Assembly: GCA_028288675.1 (NCBI GenBank) | Contig: JAQBNG010000008.1 | Location: forward strand, 1-37,550 | Origin: Flavisolibacter sp. | Lineage (GTDB): Bacteria > Bacteroidota > Bacteroidia > Chitinophagales > Chitinophagaceae | Direction of reading: 5' to 3' | Length of the DNA: 37,550 nt | Part shown: in pieces, positions 7,559-16,148 of the stretch | Numbering within the stretch: the stretch's first letter is position 1 | Layout of the letters: the number at the start of each line of letters is the position of its first letter | Translations under genes and position numbers: made by a program | The notes under the pieces: model-generated | The model's input: the letters and a program-made list of their open reading frames with translations, nothing else | The model's database searches: none | Told to the model about the DNA's origin: nothing

Positions 7559-9531
7559 TATACACCTATTTCAATAAGGACTGAAGTGCCTTTTTCCTTT
7601 CCGGATTTAACATCCAGGGTGCCTTGTAAAAATTCGACCCTGTTTTGAATATTGATCCAGCCAATTCCCCTTGACTTATCCAGCATAGATGTGTCAAAAC
7701 CTTTGCCATCATCTTCAACCGTAATGGATAAATGTCCATCACTTTTCGTGAGCTGCACAATCGCTGTTTTTGCAGCAGCATGTTTCATGGTATTATTAAT
7801 CAGCTCCTGCACAATACGGTAAATAGTAATCGCTGTAGTTTGTTCAACCACAACATTTTCCATGCCTATAGACTGGTAATTTACCTGCAAAGCACCTGAT
7901 TGGTCAATGTCATTACAAAAATCTTTTAGTGCTGTATCCAATCCAAATTTCACCAGCGCTTCGGGCATCATATTATGCGCTACACGCCGCATTTCTTTAA
8001 TTGAACTATCCAGCATATCCATGCTGCGTTCAAACGCCTCAACGTTATCAGGCGTCATTATTAAATTTCTTTTCATGGTATTGAGTGAGTATTTAATTCC
8101 GGACAACATGCCACCTAAACCGTCGTGCAGATCTTTAGCGAGCCTTGTACGTTCCTGCTCTTCGCCTTTTAGAACAGCTTCTGTAGCGGTCAGTTGCTTT
8201 TCAGTTTCCAGTGTATCAATTTTTTGTTGCTGTAGCTTTTGCTTGTGCTTGTAGTTGCGGTAAGAAAGCAGGGAGATCAGTAAAAAGATTACCGCACTTC
8301 CAACAAGTATGTAGTTCAGTGTGCTTTTCTGTTCGATAGAAAGTTGTTGCATTTTTTTATCTGAAACAAGCTGGATGATTTGATTCTCTTTAAAGATGCT
8401 TTGATACGCTGCGTCAAATAAAAGAATATGATTGTGATTTTGTAAAGTTATCAGGCTGTCGGAAAAATTTAATAATTGAGTTCGTAGTTCATAGGCTCTT
8501 TTATAGTTGCCGGCATTTGAATAATAAGCTGCCCATTCATTTAATATAAACCTGATTTTAGGCATATAGTTATAGGCTGTGGCTGTGTCATAAGCTATAC
8601 GAAAATATTGTTCTGCAGAATCGTTTTTTCCAGTCTTCGTATATATTTTGCCAATATCTAATGCTTCATCGGCAATGTAATAAGGATCTTTCCATAAAAC
8701 GCTGTATTTGTAGGCTGACATGTGGCTTGCCAATGCTGCTTCAACTTTGCCAATGGCATAATAATACTCCCCATAAGCATTATGATAATATATCCGGTCA
8801 AGGTCTAGCTCTATTAACGCAGCCTGCTTCTTACACTTATCCAGAAAGCCTTTCCCCTCTTTTAATTTTTTTAATTTGAATGAGATGGCAGCGGCTCTTG
8901 CGTATGAAGATAAAAGCTCCGGATTCTGCAGATTACTGCCTGCACATACGATACTTTTTTTAAGATAGTAAAGAGCCTTTTCCCATTCCTGTATATCTAT
9001 AAATATAAAAGCAAGATTAAAATAGGTGAGTACCAACCCGACAGAATCTTTATTTTTTTCAAATATTTCAATACTGCGGGCATAATATTTTTGTGCATAA
9101 CCCAGGTCATTGATCAACGAATAGGAAGCGCCTAGATCATTATACAACTCACCCAGTTTCCGGAATTTATTTTTTCCTTCAGGCAGTTGTAGAGTAAATC
9201 TTTCCGCTTCCTGGTAATGTATTATAGCATTTAGATAATCTCCTTTTTCATAACAGATAGCTCCGTTCGTATTTAAGGCATACGAATAAATAGTGTACAT
9301 TTTTTTCTCCAGGCTGATTTTTTTTATTTCGTTTAGTTCGTTCTGTGCCTGTGCAAAGTTCAGTTTAGAATTTACCCGTGAAAGCCCGGTTCTTAAAAAC
9401 AAGCGTTCCGAATCGCTTTTTGCATTTTTAATGGCAAGGGTTAAACTATCGATTTGGTAAGATTGAGCAGGCAAGTCAATTGAAGTGCATAACACACTCA
9501 AAATTGTCAAAATATAACTGCAGACTTTCAT
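7558..9531 (-). CDS. TPR-containing sensor histidine kinase (HisKA_3/HATPase)
   Basis: 657 residues. A signal peptide (about 1-22) leads into a periplasmic region of tetratricopeptide repeats (about 60-390) and a single membrane helix at about 405-424. After a short coiled coil comes the HisKA_3 dimerisation domain with the phospho-acceptor His469 in AKDLHDGLGGMLSGIK, and an HATPase domain with N-box (QELINNTMKHA), G1 (DDGKGFD) and G2 (GIGWINIQNRV) all intact. This is the common Bacteroidota class of NarL-partner kinases with external TPR sensors, probably responding to a protein or envelope signal rather than a small molecule. It is immediately upstream of, and coupled to, the response regulator. 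The gene is transcribed away from the fibre gene at 9861. Family and activity are firm; the stimulus is unknown. Confidence 0.95.
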   Translation of the reverse strand: MKVCSYILTILSVLCTSIDLPAQSYQIDSLTLAIKNAKSDSERLFLRTGLSRVNSKLNFAQAQNELNEIKKISLEKKMYTIYSYALNTNGAICYEKGDYLNAIIHYQEAERFTLQLPEGKNKFRKLGELYNDLGASYSLINDLGYAQKYYARSIEIFEKNKDSVGLVLTYFNLAFIFIDIQEWEKALYYLKKSIVCAGSNLQNPELLSSYARAAAISFKLKKLKEGKGFLDKCKKQAALIELDLDRIYYHNAYGEYYYAIGKVEAALASHMSAYKYSVLWKDPYYIADEALDIGKIYTKTGKNDSAEQYFRIAYDTATAYNYMPKIRFILNEWAAYYSNAGNYKRAYELRTQLLNFSDSLITLQNHNHILLFDAAYQSIFKENQIIQLVSDKKMQQLSIEQKSTLNYILVGSAVIFLLISLLSYRNYKHKQKLQQQKIDTLETEKQLTATEAVLKGEEQERTRLAKDLHDGLGGMLSGIKYSLNTMKRNLIMTPDNVEAFERSMDMLDSSIKEMRRVAHNMMPEALVKFGLDTALKDFCNDIDQSGALQVNYQSIGMENVVVEQTTAITIYRIVQELINNTMKHAAAKTAIVQLTKSDGHLSITVEDDGKGFDTSMLDKSRGIGWINIQNRVEFLQGTLDVKSGKEKGTSVLIEIGV

Positions 9532-9860
9532 TTATGAAAAGTTCATAATAATACAATGCGATATTGCTCTTACCCGGAAGTACAAATGAACCAAACAGCA
9601 GCATTATCATCTCTCCCCTTTTTCCATGATTTCTTTTGCTTTACTAAATATCCTGTTTTTCAGGGATAGGCTTACCTACATATTAAAAACAAATTTGTGA
9701 TATAAATTTTTGCACAATGAAAAAAATATGCACACTTCAATCAACTTATAGGCACCCTCAGGCAGTGGCGGCAATGTAAAGTGTGTAGGCAGATGGCGAA
9801 TGAGCAAAAGATATTTTGGTCATAAGAAAACAATTCGAAAAAGTTATTAAATAAACAAGT
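9532..9860. other. Divergent intergenic region between the sensor kinase and the fibre gene
   Basis: 329 bp that must hold promoters for both directions. No ORF of note. It contains the palindrome acaaatttgt (9689-9698) and an AT-rich -7-like box (9705-9712) for the plus strand, listed separately. On the minus strand TTCATTTG (9583-9590 as read on the complement) is a one-mismatch match to TAnnTTTG and lies about 50 nt before the kinase ATG. Confidence 0.5.
9689..9712 (+). promoter_or_regulatory. Candidate operator palindrome plus -7 box of the fibre gene
   Basis: A perfect 10-bp palindrome acaaatttgt (9689-9698) is followed six bases later by AATTTTTG (9705-9712), which matches TAnnTTTG at all but its first position. 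A repressor or response regulator bound to the palindrome would overlap the promoter core. The implied leader to 9861 is about 140 nt. AT-rich palindromes arise easily by chance, so this is only a candidate. Confidence 0.25.
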
Positions 9861-12800
9861 ATGAAAATCTTACTGCTTATCCTGGCCCTGTTATCCTGTG
9901 TTATTGTCCGTGCTCAAAATGTTGCTATAAACAACGATGCCAGCTTACCTGATAACAGCGCCATTCTGGATATTAAAAGCAGTACTAAAGGATTGCTGAT
10001 ACCCCGTATGAATTCAACAGCCATAGCTGCGATCGTCAGTCCTGCTAAGGGATTACTTGTGTTAGATACTTTAAAAAACCAGTTGCTGGTAAATATGGGA
10101 AGCTCCCTTTCACCCAACTGGCAAAACATTGTTGCAGCCAGCGGATGGGGGATATCAGGTAATACAGGGATTGATTCTGCCGCGAACTTTATTGGGACAA
10201 CAGACGCCAAACCATTTATCATACGGGTTAATGGAGTGCGTTCCGGCTATGTGGATACCATCACAAACAACACCTCTTTTGGCTTTAGATCACTGGACTC
10301 TTCCACTACCGGAACATGGAATACCGCTATAGGTTTTAAATCCCTTAGCGGAAATAAAACCGGTGAAAATAATACAGGCCTGGGATGGGGTGCATTAAGG
10401 TTTAATAGTTCAGGGTCTTACAACACTGCGTCGGGTACCTATGGTTTGTACTCTAATACCACCGGAAGCCAGAATACTGCATTGGGCCAGTTAGCCATGT
10501 ATTCTAATATTTCCGGAGGCCAGAACACAGTTATAGGAAGCGATGCGCTCAGGTATAATAACACAGGCAGCAGTAATGTCGGAGTTGGGTATACTGCTTT
10601 ATATTTTAATACAACCGGTTATTCCAATATCGCCATTGGTACCGGTGCTTTATTTAACACCGGTAACCGCAGCAACCTGGTAGCAGTTGGCGATAGTGCC
10701 TTGTTTAATAATGGCCTGGGGGCAGTCAATCCCTACGAGGGTACTTTGAATTCCGCATTGGGTTCAAAAGCATTGTTTGCAAATACTACTGGTTATTATA
10801 ATACTGCAACCGGTGCAAATGCTTTACGAAATAATACAACCGGAGCTCAGAATACTGCAAATGGAACCGGGGTGTTAACCAGTAATACAATTGGAGGTGC
10901 CAACACTGCAATGGGTCTTAATGCCATGTTCCAAAATGGCACAGGAAATAATAATACTGCGATAGGAAATTTTGCATTAACAGCTAATACTGCCGGCAGC
11001 GGAAATACCGGACTGGGAACCGGTGCATTAGTCGCAAATACAGTAGGAAATAATAACACTACAATTGGATATGCATCTGATGTCACCGCCAATAATCTTT
11101 TTAATGCAACTGCAATAGGGTATAATTCAAAAGTTTCAGCCAGCAACAGTTTAGTATTGGGTGGCACCGGTGCCGATGCTGTAAATGTTGGTATTGGTAC
11201 ACCCTTACCGAAAGCAAGGCTACATGTAACCGATAGCAGTGTTTTGTTTTCTGCTGCTGATCCGCTGCTGGCTATTCCGGGGAATACTGCGATCAGTGGT
11301 GCAGGTGCACGTATGATGTGGTACCCTGGCAAAGCGTCTTTTCGTACCGGCTACATTGATGCTGCGCAATGGGATAAAGACAATATTGGCTTTTTCTCAT
11401 TTGCATCTGGTTATAGCACAACCGCGAATAACCTATACACAACAGCTTTGGGTCGAAATACAATTGCATCAGGTACTTCTTCTACAGCAATGGGATATTA
11501 TACTTTTGCAAGTGGCTCGAATAGCACCGCAATGGGCGCATACAACCAGGCTTTAGGAAGTGAAGCTATCGCCATGAACAGCAATACTATCGCTTCCGGA
11601 TTTGCAGCAACATCTATGGGATTCGGAACAATTGCTAAAGCAGATTTTTCTGTTTCCCTGGGCTCTTACACCAAATCCCGTTCTGCCAATTCACTTGTTA
11701 TAGGATTGTATAATGATACTATTAATACGAACCGGTTGTTTGAGATTGGAAATGGAACAGCCGATAATGCGAGATTCAATGCAGTAACTGTTTTGACAAA
11801 TGGCAATACCGGCCTTGGAACAACTACGCCACAGGCACGATTACACGTAAGTGATAGTGCAGTTTTATTTACGGGCTACACTTCAACGTTCTTCGATATT
11901 CCTGGCAATCCACCGGCATCAGGTGCCGGCACTAGAACGATGTGGTATCCAGGTAAAGCAGCATTCCGCACCGGCGTTGTCAACGGCAACCAATGGGATA
12001 AAGAAAACACCGGATATTATTCATTCGCATCAGGTATCAATACTAAAGCATCAGGTAATGCTTCTACCAGTCTTGGGGCCTCAACAATTGCAATCGGTAG
12101 CACTTCACTAAGTATGGGTGAGGAAACAACCGCTCTCGGAAATGCTTCAACCAGTATGGGACGAGAAACTATTGCCCGTGGAAACTATTCAGTCAGTATG
12201 GGAGCGCTGACTACTGCAAAAGCTGTTGGCTCGGTTACTATAGGATCTTGTAATGATAACACTGATGACCCGAGCACAATATTCTTTAGTAATACCGACA
12301 GGGTTTTCCAGATTGGCAATGGAACTACCGATGCTTTAAGAAGTAATGCACTAACCATTTTAAGAAATGGCAATATGGGTATCGGGACAGTCAGCCCTGC
12401 AAAGCCTTTATCATTCCCGGCATCACTTGGCGAAAAAATATTATTGTATCCGGGTGCTGTGGGCGAAGTAGGTATTGGCGTGTATGGCAATGAGTTAAGG
12501 ATACATGCAGATAACGCCAATGCTAAAGTTAGTTTTGGTACACAAAATAATGCAGGTGTATTCACCGAAAACGCCCTGGCACAACGGAATGGAGTATATG
12601 CGTTTTCAGTATTGGGTAGCCTTTGGGTAAACGGCACCACTTATGCCAGCGACGAACGCTTCAAAAAAAATATCACACCCATCTCTTCACCCTTACAAAA
12701 ACTTTTACAGATAAATGGTGTAGAGTATGAAATGAAGCCGTCGGAGTTTACAAAATATCATTTTACACCTGGCAGGCAAATTGGTTTGCTGGCGCAGAAT

Positions 12801-12938
12801 GTAGAAAAAATAATTCCTGAAGCAGTAAGTGAAATGGATGGTTATAAAGGCGTGGACTATGCCAAATTAGTTCCGCTGTTAATAGAAGCGGTCAGGGAAT
12901 TAAAGGCTGAAATAGAGGAATTAAAAAATAAAAAATAA
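9861..12938 (+). CDS. Secreted fibre protein with YadA-like head repeats and C-terminal S74 chaperone
   Basis: 1025 residues. A clear signal peptide (1-19, ending VRAQ) is followed by a short N-terminal domain (20-140), then repeats of about 24 residues with the pattern N-T-A-x-G-x-x-A-L-x-x-N-T-T-G (about 147-434). Two related modules of about 207 residues follow (from 452 and 659), each starting ARLHV-(T/S)-DS and containing MMWYPGKA-like and FASG segments plus 14-residue YadA-head-type repeats (STAMGxxTxASG). The C-terminus is an S74 intramolecular chaperone domain from SDERFKKN at 930-937, ending in a short coiled coil (about 1005-1024). Known S74 domains trimerise beta-helical fibres and then cleave themselves before the Ser of SD-x-R. 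No YadA membrane anchor, SprA/T9SS tail or LPxTG is visible. It is the first of five exported-protein genes. Function is probably surface fibre or adhesin; it is not evidence of a prophage, since no phage gene is nearby. Confidence 0.88.
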   Translation: MKILLLILALLSCVIVRAQNVAINNDASLPDNSAILDIKSSTKGLLIPRMNSTAIAAIVSPAKGLLVLDTLKNQLLVNMGSSLSPNWQNIVAASGWGISGNTGIDSAANFIGTTDAKPFIIRVNGVRSGYVDTITNNTSFGFRSLDSSTTGTWNTAIGFKSLSGNKTGENNTGLGWGALRFNSSGSYNTASGTYGLYSNTTGSQNTALGQLAMYSNISGGQNTVIGSDALRYNNTGSSNVGVGYTALYFNTTGYSNIAIGTGALFNTGNRSNLVAVGDSALFNNGLGAVNPYEGTLNSALGSKALFANTTGYYNTATGANALRNNTTGAQNTANGTGVLTSNTIGGANTAMGLNAMFQNGTGNNNTAIGNFALTANTAGSGNTGLGTGALVANTVGNNNTTIGYASDVTANNLFNATAIGYNSKVSASNSLVLGGTGADAVNVGIGTPLPKARLHVTDSSVLFSAADPLLAIPGNTAISGAGARMMWYPGKASFRTGYIDAAQWDKDNIGFFSFASGYSTTANNLYTTALGRNTIASGTSSTAMGYYTFASGSNSTAMGAYNQALGSEAIAMNSNTIASGFAATSMGFGTIAKADFSVSLGSYTKSRSANSLVIGLYNDTINTNRLFEIGNGTADNARFNAVTVLTNGNTGLGTTTPQARLHVSDSAVLFTGYTSTFFDIPGNPPASGAGTRTMWYPGKAAFRTGVVNGNQWDKENTGYYSFASGINTKASGNASTSLGASTIAIGSTSLSMGEETTALGNASTSMGRETIARGNYSVSMGALTTAKAVGSVTIGSCNDNTDDPSTIFFSNTDRVFQIGNGTTDALRSNALTILRNGNMGIGTVSPAKPLSFPASLGEKILLYPGAVGEVGIGVYGNELRIHADNANAKVSFGTQNNAGVFTENALAQRNGVYAFSVLGSLWVNGTTYASDERFKKNITPISSPLQKLLQINGVEYEMKPSEFTKYHFTPGRQIGLLAQNVEKIIPEAVSEMDGYKGVDYAKLVPLLIEAVRELKAEIEELKNKK
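10300..11162 (+). repeat. Array of ~72-bp coding repeats (24-residue beta-roll units)
   Basis: About eleven degenerate tandem units of about 70-75 bp encode the N-T-A-x-G...A-L...N-T-T-G motif of the fibre protein. The units are conserved at the protein level but divergent in DNA, so the array is old and selected rather than a recent slippage product. One unit (about 10660-10740) is longer, carrying an inserted 'NPYEGTL'-type loop. Confidence 0.7.
11211..12380 (+). repeat. Internal duplication of a ~207-residue fibre module
   Basis: The segments starting at 11211 and about 11832 encode two copies of a module with the same order of landmarks: (A)RLHV, IPGN, SGAG, (M/T)MWYPGKA, FRTG, QWDK(D/E)N, FASG, YadA-type 14-mers, then a (V)FQIGNGT/LFEIGNGT-like strand. 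Codon-level divergence is large, so the duplication is ancient. A third, shorter 'GIGT' restart lies near 12378. Confidence 0.75.
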
Positions 12939-13052
12939 TGGATGAAAACAGTTGGAGGAAGATGTAAAGCTTACGTGTTTTTGCCTTCAGCGATAAACTA
13001 TTTGAATAGCTGGTAGAAATTTCCCACAAAACCTTCGCTTAATATATCAACA

Positions 13053-13523
13053 ATGAAAAAGTATTTTTCATTCCTGTTTTGTTTTCTGTCTTTAGCAGCT
13101 GTTGCATCTGCACAACCAAAAACAAAAGCACCTATAAAGAGCAATGTGCCCGCCTTGCAAAAACTGTTAACCGGTACTGCATTGCCTTTCACTATGGTTA
13201 ACGACACCCTTGCAGCTATACCTTATGGAGGCGAAAACATTACATCATACCAGGTAGTAGTGCAAAAAGTTGGCGACCTGTATATCATTTATACCAACCT
13301 CTCGGAAGCCTTGCCGGGAAAGATCAACGATACGAAGTATAAATACCTGCTCCAACAGAACGACCATTTTGATATTATAAAAGTAGGTATGAGCGCAGAT
13401 GATAATACAGTGTATGTAAGGGCTGATATCTATAAGGCAAGTGCAACAACGCCTATACTCACAAGAATCATTAAACAGGTAGCTAATGTCACCAATATTA
13501 TTGGTGGCGAATTAAAGCAGTAA
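13053..13523 (+). CDS. Small secreted protein, possibly YbjN/type III chaperone-like fold
   Basis: 156 residues with a clean signal peptide (about 1-20, ending ASAQ). The mature part is acidic and shows alternating strands and helices: FTMVNDTLAAIPYGG, then YQVVVQKVGDLYIIYTNL, then HFDIIKVGMSADDNTVYVRA and a final long helix. This order (helix-strand-strand-helix with 'VYVRADI') recalls the YbjN/type III secretion chaperone-like superfamily. The resemblance is faint and no catalytic motif is visible. It lies 114 bp after the fibre gene and 31 bp before the TPR gene, so it is probably co-transcribed with the secreted cluster. A periplasmic accessory or chaperone role for the larger neighbours is inference from context. 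Confidence 0.72.
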   Translation: MKKYFSFLFCFLSLAAVASAQPKTKAPIKSNVPALQKLLTGTALPFTMVNDTLAAIPYGGENITSYQVVVQKVGDLYIIYTNLSEALPGKINDTKYKYLLQQNDHFDIIKVGMSADDNTVYVRADIYKASATTPILTRIIKQVANVTNIIGGELKQ

Positions 13524-13554
13524 AATGACAGTGCTTAATGCCAAAACAAAGTGT

Positions 13555-16014
13555 ATGAAAAAGTATCTTCTTGTATCTGTACTGCTGTTGTTGATGGTAA
13601 CTGCATTCAGTCAGCCTAAGGCGAAACAAAAAAACAAGCCTCCTACTCAATCCGAAATGAATAAAATGATGGAAGATGCTATGAAAGGAATGAGTGGAGA
13701 AGAAAAAGCAGAGATGCGAAAGATGATGAAGGGTGTGATGCCAGCGTTACAGGAAAATAACAATACAATTGCTGACTACCCGGAGTTTACCAGCAACAAA
13801 CAATTGGTTCCAAAAAAAGATCCAGGAAGAGTAGCTGCTCTATCAACGAAAAAATTGTTACAGTCAGATATCGCTGCTTACACTTCTTCTCTTTTTAATA
13901 AAATAATTACAAAAGGTGATGCTTCCGAAATAGCCCTTGTCAAAAAAATAATTGCCCAGAACCCGAAGGCGAACGCCATAGGTGGAGCGGCGGTTCTGTG
14001 CATGTTACAGGGACATCCACAAGCGGCTATGGCTTTAAGCATGAAAGCAGTTCTGGCTGACCCGTCAAATGCCAACTGGCAAAACAATATGGCTTCGCTG
14101 CTTACACAATATGGCTATCCCGAACATGCCATTCCTGTTTTACAAAAACTAAAGGCTCAATTTCCCCGAAACAGTACGGTTTTAAATAACCTGGGCCACG
14201 CATGGCTGGGCCTGGGAGAAACAGATAGCGCAGAAACAAATATTAAAAGAGCCGGTGGCCTCAACCCGAATCATCCGGAAGCTAAGCAGACTGAGGGTGT
14301 GATTGAAGAAATAGACGGCAATACTGATAAAGCCACTGATGACTATATCAAAGCAATGGAAAATTCGCCAAACCCATTTACCGAAATGCTGATAAATAAC
14401 AGTAGTGGGCAAAGCAAACTAAGTAAAATTGATTTCGAAAAATTAAAACGCAGCATTACTATTTACGAATATTTTCCCAAAGACTGGATGCCAGAAGTAC
14501 CGCTGCTTTCATGCCATGTTGATGGTTATGTAAATGACTATGCAACCATAAAAGGTTATGAAAAAATGACTAACCGCCTTACCGAAAAGCTAGAATTAAT
14601 GACGAATGAACTAAGCAGGGAAGTGGAAAACCTGGCAGATAAAGGAGAGGCGGAGTTTGTTAAAACAATGCACAAGGAAACCATGAAGGGTTTAAGCTTC
14701 ATGAGTAAACCTGCTGTTTCAGTACTATCACTTTTAATGAACTATAAAATAAACTGGCTGCTTGAATTTGCCGAAGAGGTAAAGGATCTGGAAAAACTAG
14801 CGGCCGGTTACGAGCTGGAATATAAAAATGCAACCAAAGACCTAAGAGGTGAACATAAGGTCACCTGCCCAAAATATGATGCTGCAGCCAACAAGTATAT
14901 GCAGGCGGTAAACCCATTGATCAAAAAATTTTATAGTGAGAAAGCAGAAGAGTTCAGACAATGGGTGAATGCATATATTACCTGGAGCTGGTATGTGGCA
15001 GGCAACCCTAAAAATATCGTGCTGATACAAAGCTTAGGATTCGTAGGTTCTTTGGAAACGATGTATACAAGTGCAATGGGGCAGCTGGCAATTAATGGTT
15101 CCTGCAATGTTCAAAGAGAAACAGCTCCGAAAGATATTACAGAACCAGAGATCCCCAACTTTACCTGTCCCGTTGTTGTACGCATACCTGTGGGTGCCGA
15201 CTGGCAACAATTGAGCAATGCGGCAAAAAATTTCGATAACAATTCAACCGGCACGAGACAAAATACGAATAACCCTGTACCTCACAGCTCCATAGCATTT
15301 GGCGCCGATCACAATAGTATTGCACAGGCAGGCAGGGACCCATTTGCTAAATCAGCCAATGGCAGCATATCGCCGGGAATGATCAATGATGAACTAACCC
15401 CGTTATCAAAAATCCCGCTGGATGATCTAACGCCGCTTCCAAAAATTCCATTAGATGATTTAACACCACTGCCAAAAATTTCGCCTGATGATTTAACGCC
15501 ATTGCCAGATCTCCGTAAAAGCAAATTAGCAAAAGAGCTGCTTAAAAAGATGATGAAAGCTGATTGCAAAAATGTAAAAGATTCAAAAGATATTTTAAAG
15601 GAAGCACTGGAAAGAATGATGAAAGGTGTGAAAGAACTGGAAGCTTATGAGAACCTAATTGAACAAATAAAAAGTTTGGAATCGGAAATAGAGCAAAAGG
15701 AAAATGATGCAGCAAAAAAAGAACAACTGAAAAAACAGATAGAAAAAATGCAGCAGGAAACAGACAAAATGGATAAGTACGAAGAGGTTCAGGGCTCAAG
15801 AAAAGAAATGGAAAAGATCATGAAAGAAATGGATGCCATGGATGACAAAAAGTTTATGAAGGAAAAGTTTGACAAAATAATGCAGTCAGTAGATGATATG
15901 GAAGCGGCTCCGGCTATACTTAAAGGCATTCAACAAAACGGACTGCAGCCTTCCATCAGCAGTGGCTTACAGGCACCGGGAACATTTACCCCGGTAAAAG
16001 GATTGTTTAATTAA
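13555..16014 (+). CDS. Secreted TPR/coiled-coil protein with tandem 11-residue repeat
   Basis: The ATG at 13555 is preferred to the in-frame ATG at 13525 because it gives a canonical signal peptide (MKKYLLVSVLLLL...TAFSQ); the product is then 819 residues. In order: a Met/Lys-rich helical segment (about 30-65, MNKMMEDAMKGM...MRKMMKGVM), TPR repeats (about 128-265), a long helical domain (about 300-540), a low-complexity segment with three and a half LTPLPKIPLDD-type repeats (614-653), and a charged C-terminal coiled coil (about 690-780), again Met-rich. There are four to six Cys in the mature region. No enzymatic motif is seen. It probably acts as a periplasmic or surface scaffold in the fibre cluster. 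The TPR assignment is moderately firm; everything else is descriptive. Confidence 0.8.
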   Translation: MKKYLLVSVLLLLMVTAFSQPKAKQKNKPPTQSEMNKMMEDAMKGMSGEEKAEMRKMMKGVMPALQENNNTIADYPEFTSNKQLVPKKDPGRVAALSTKKLLQSDIAAYTSSLFNKIITKGDASEIALVKKIIAQNPKANAIGGAAVLCMLQGHPQAAMALSMKAVLADPSNANWQNNMASLLTQYGYPEHAIPVLQKLKAQFPRNSTVLNNLGHAWLGLGETDSAETNIKRAGGLNPNHPEAKQTEGVIEEIDGNTDKATDDYIKAMENSPNPFTEMLINNSSGQSKLSKIDFEKLKRSITIYEYFPKDWMPEVPLLSCHVDGYVNDYATIKGYEKMTNRLTEKLELMTNELSREVENLADKGEAEFVKTMHKETMKGLSFMSKPAVSVLSLLMNYKINWLLEFAEEVKDLEKLAAGYELEYKNATKDLRGEHKVTCPKYDAAANKYMQAVNPLIKKFYSEKAEEFRQWVNAYITWSWYVAGNPKNIVLIQSLGFVGSLETMYTSAMGQLAINGSCNVQRETAPKDITEPEIPNFTCPVVVRIPVGADWQQLSNAAKNFDNNSTGTRQNTNNPVPHSSIAFGADHNSIAQAGRDPFAKSANGSISPGMINDELTPLSKIPLDDLTPLPKIPLDDLTPLPKISPDDLTPLPDLRKSKLAKELLKKMMKADCKNVKDSKDILKEALERMMKGVKELEAYENLIEQIKSLESEIEQKENDAAKKEQLKKQIEKMQQETDKMDKYEEVQGSRKEMEKIMKEMDAMDDKKFMKEKFDKIMQSVDDMEAAPAILKGIQQNGLQPSISSGLQAPGTFTPVKGLFN
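15394..15513 (+). repeat. Tandem 33-bp coding repeat (LTPLPKIPLDD)
   Basis: Three complete 33-bp units and a partial fourth encode LTPLSKIPLDD, LTPLPKIPLDD, LTPLPKISPDD and LTPLPDL. The units are similar in DNA too, suggesting a relatively recent expansion. The Pro-rich, acidic repeat is likely a flexible linker between the helical domain and the coiled coil. Confidence 0.85.
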
Positions 16015-16148
16015 AAACTTATGAAGTACGTAATAATAATCTCTTTCATTCATCAACCGCCATAGCCAGACGGCGACATCACTACTATGAATGCCAATGA
16101 CAAAATTCATCTAATAGAAATATCTAATCAACCATAAATTAAGTTATC

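Noticed and set aside
10300-11162. CRISPR-like array from the ~72-bp repeats
   Set aside because: The repeats are in frame, divergent in DNA and conserved in protein, so they are coding repeats of the fibre.
9861-12938. Prophage tail fibre
   Set aside because: S74 domains do occur in phage tail spikes, but there is a bacterial signal peptide, no phage structural, lysis or integrase gene within 10 kb, and the neighbours are exported bacterial proteins.
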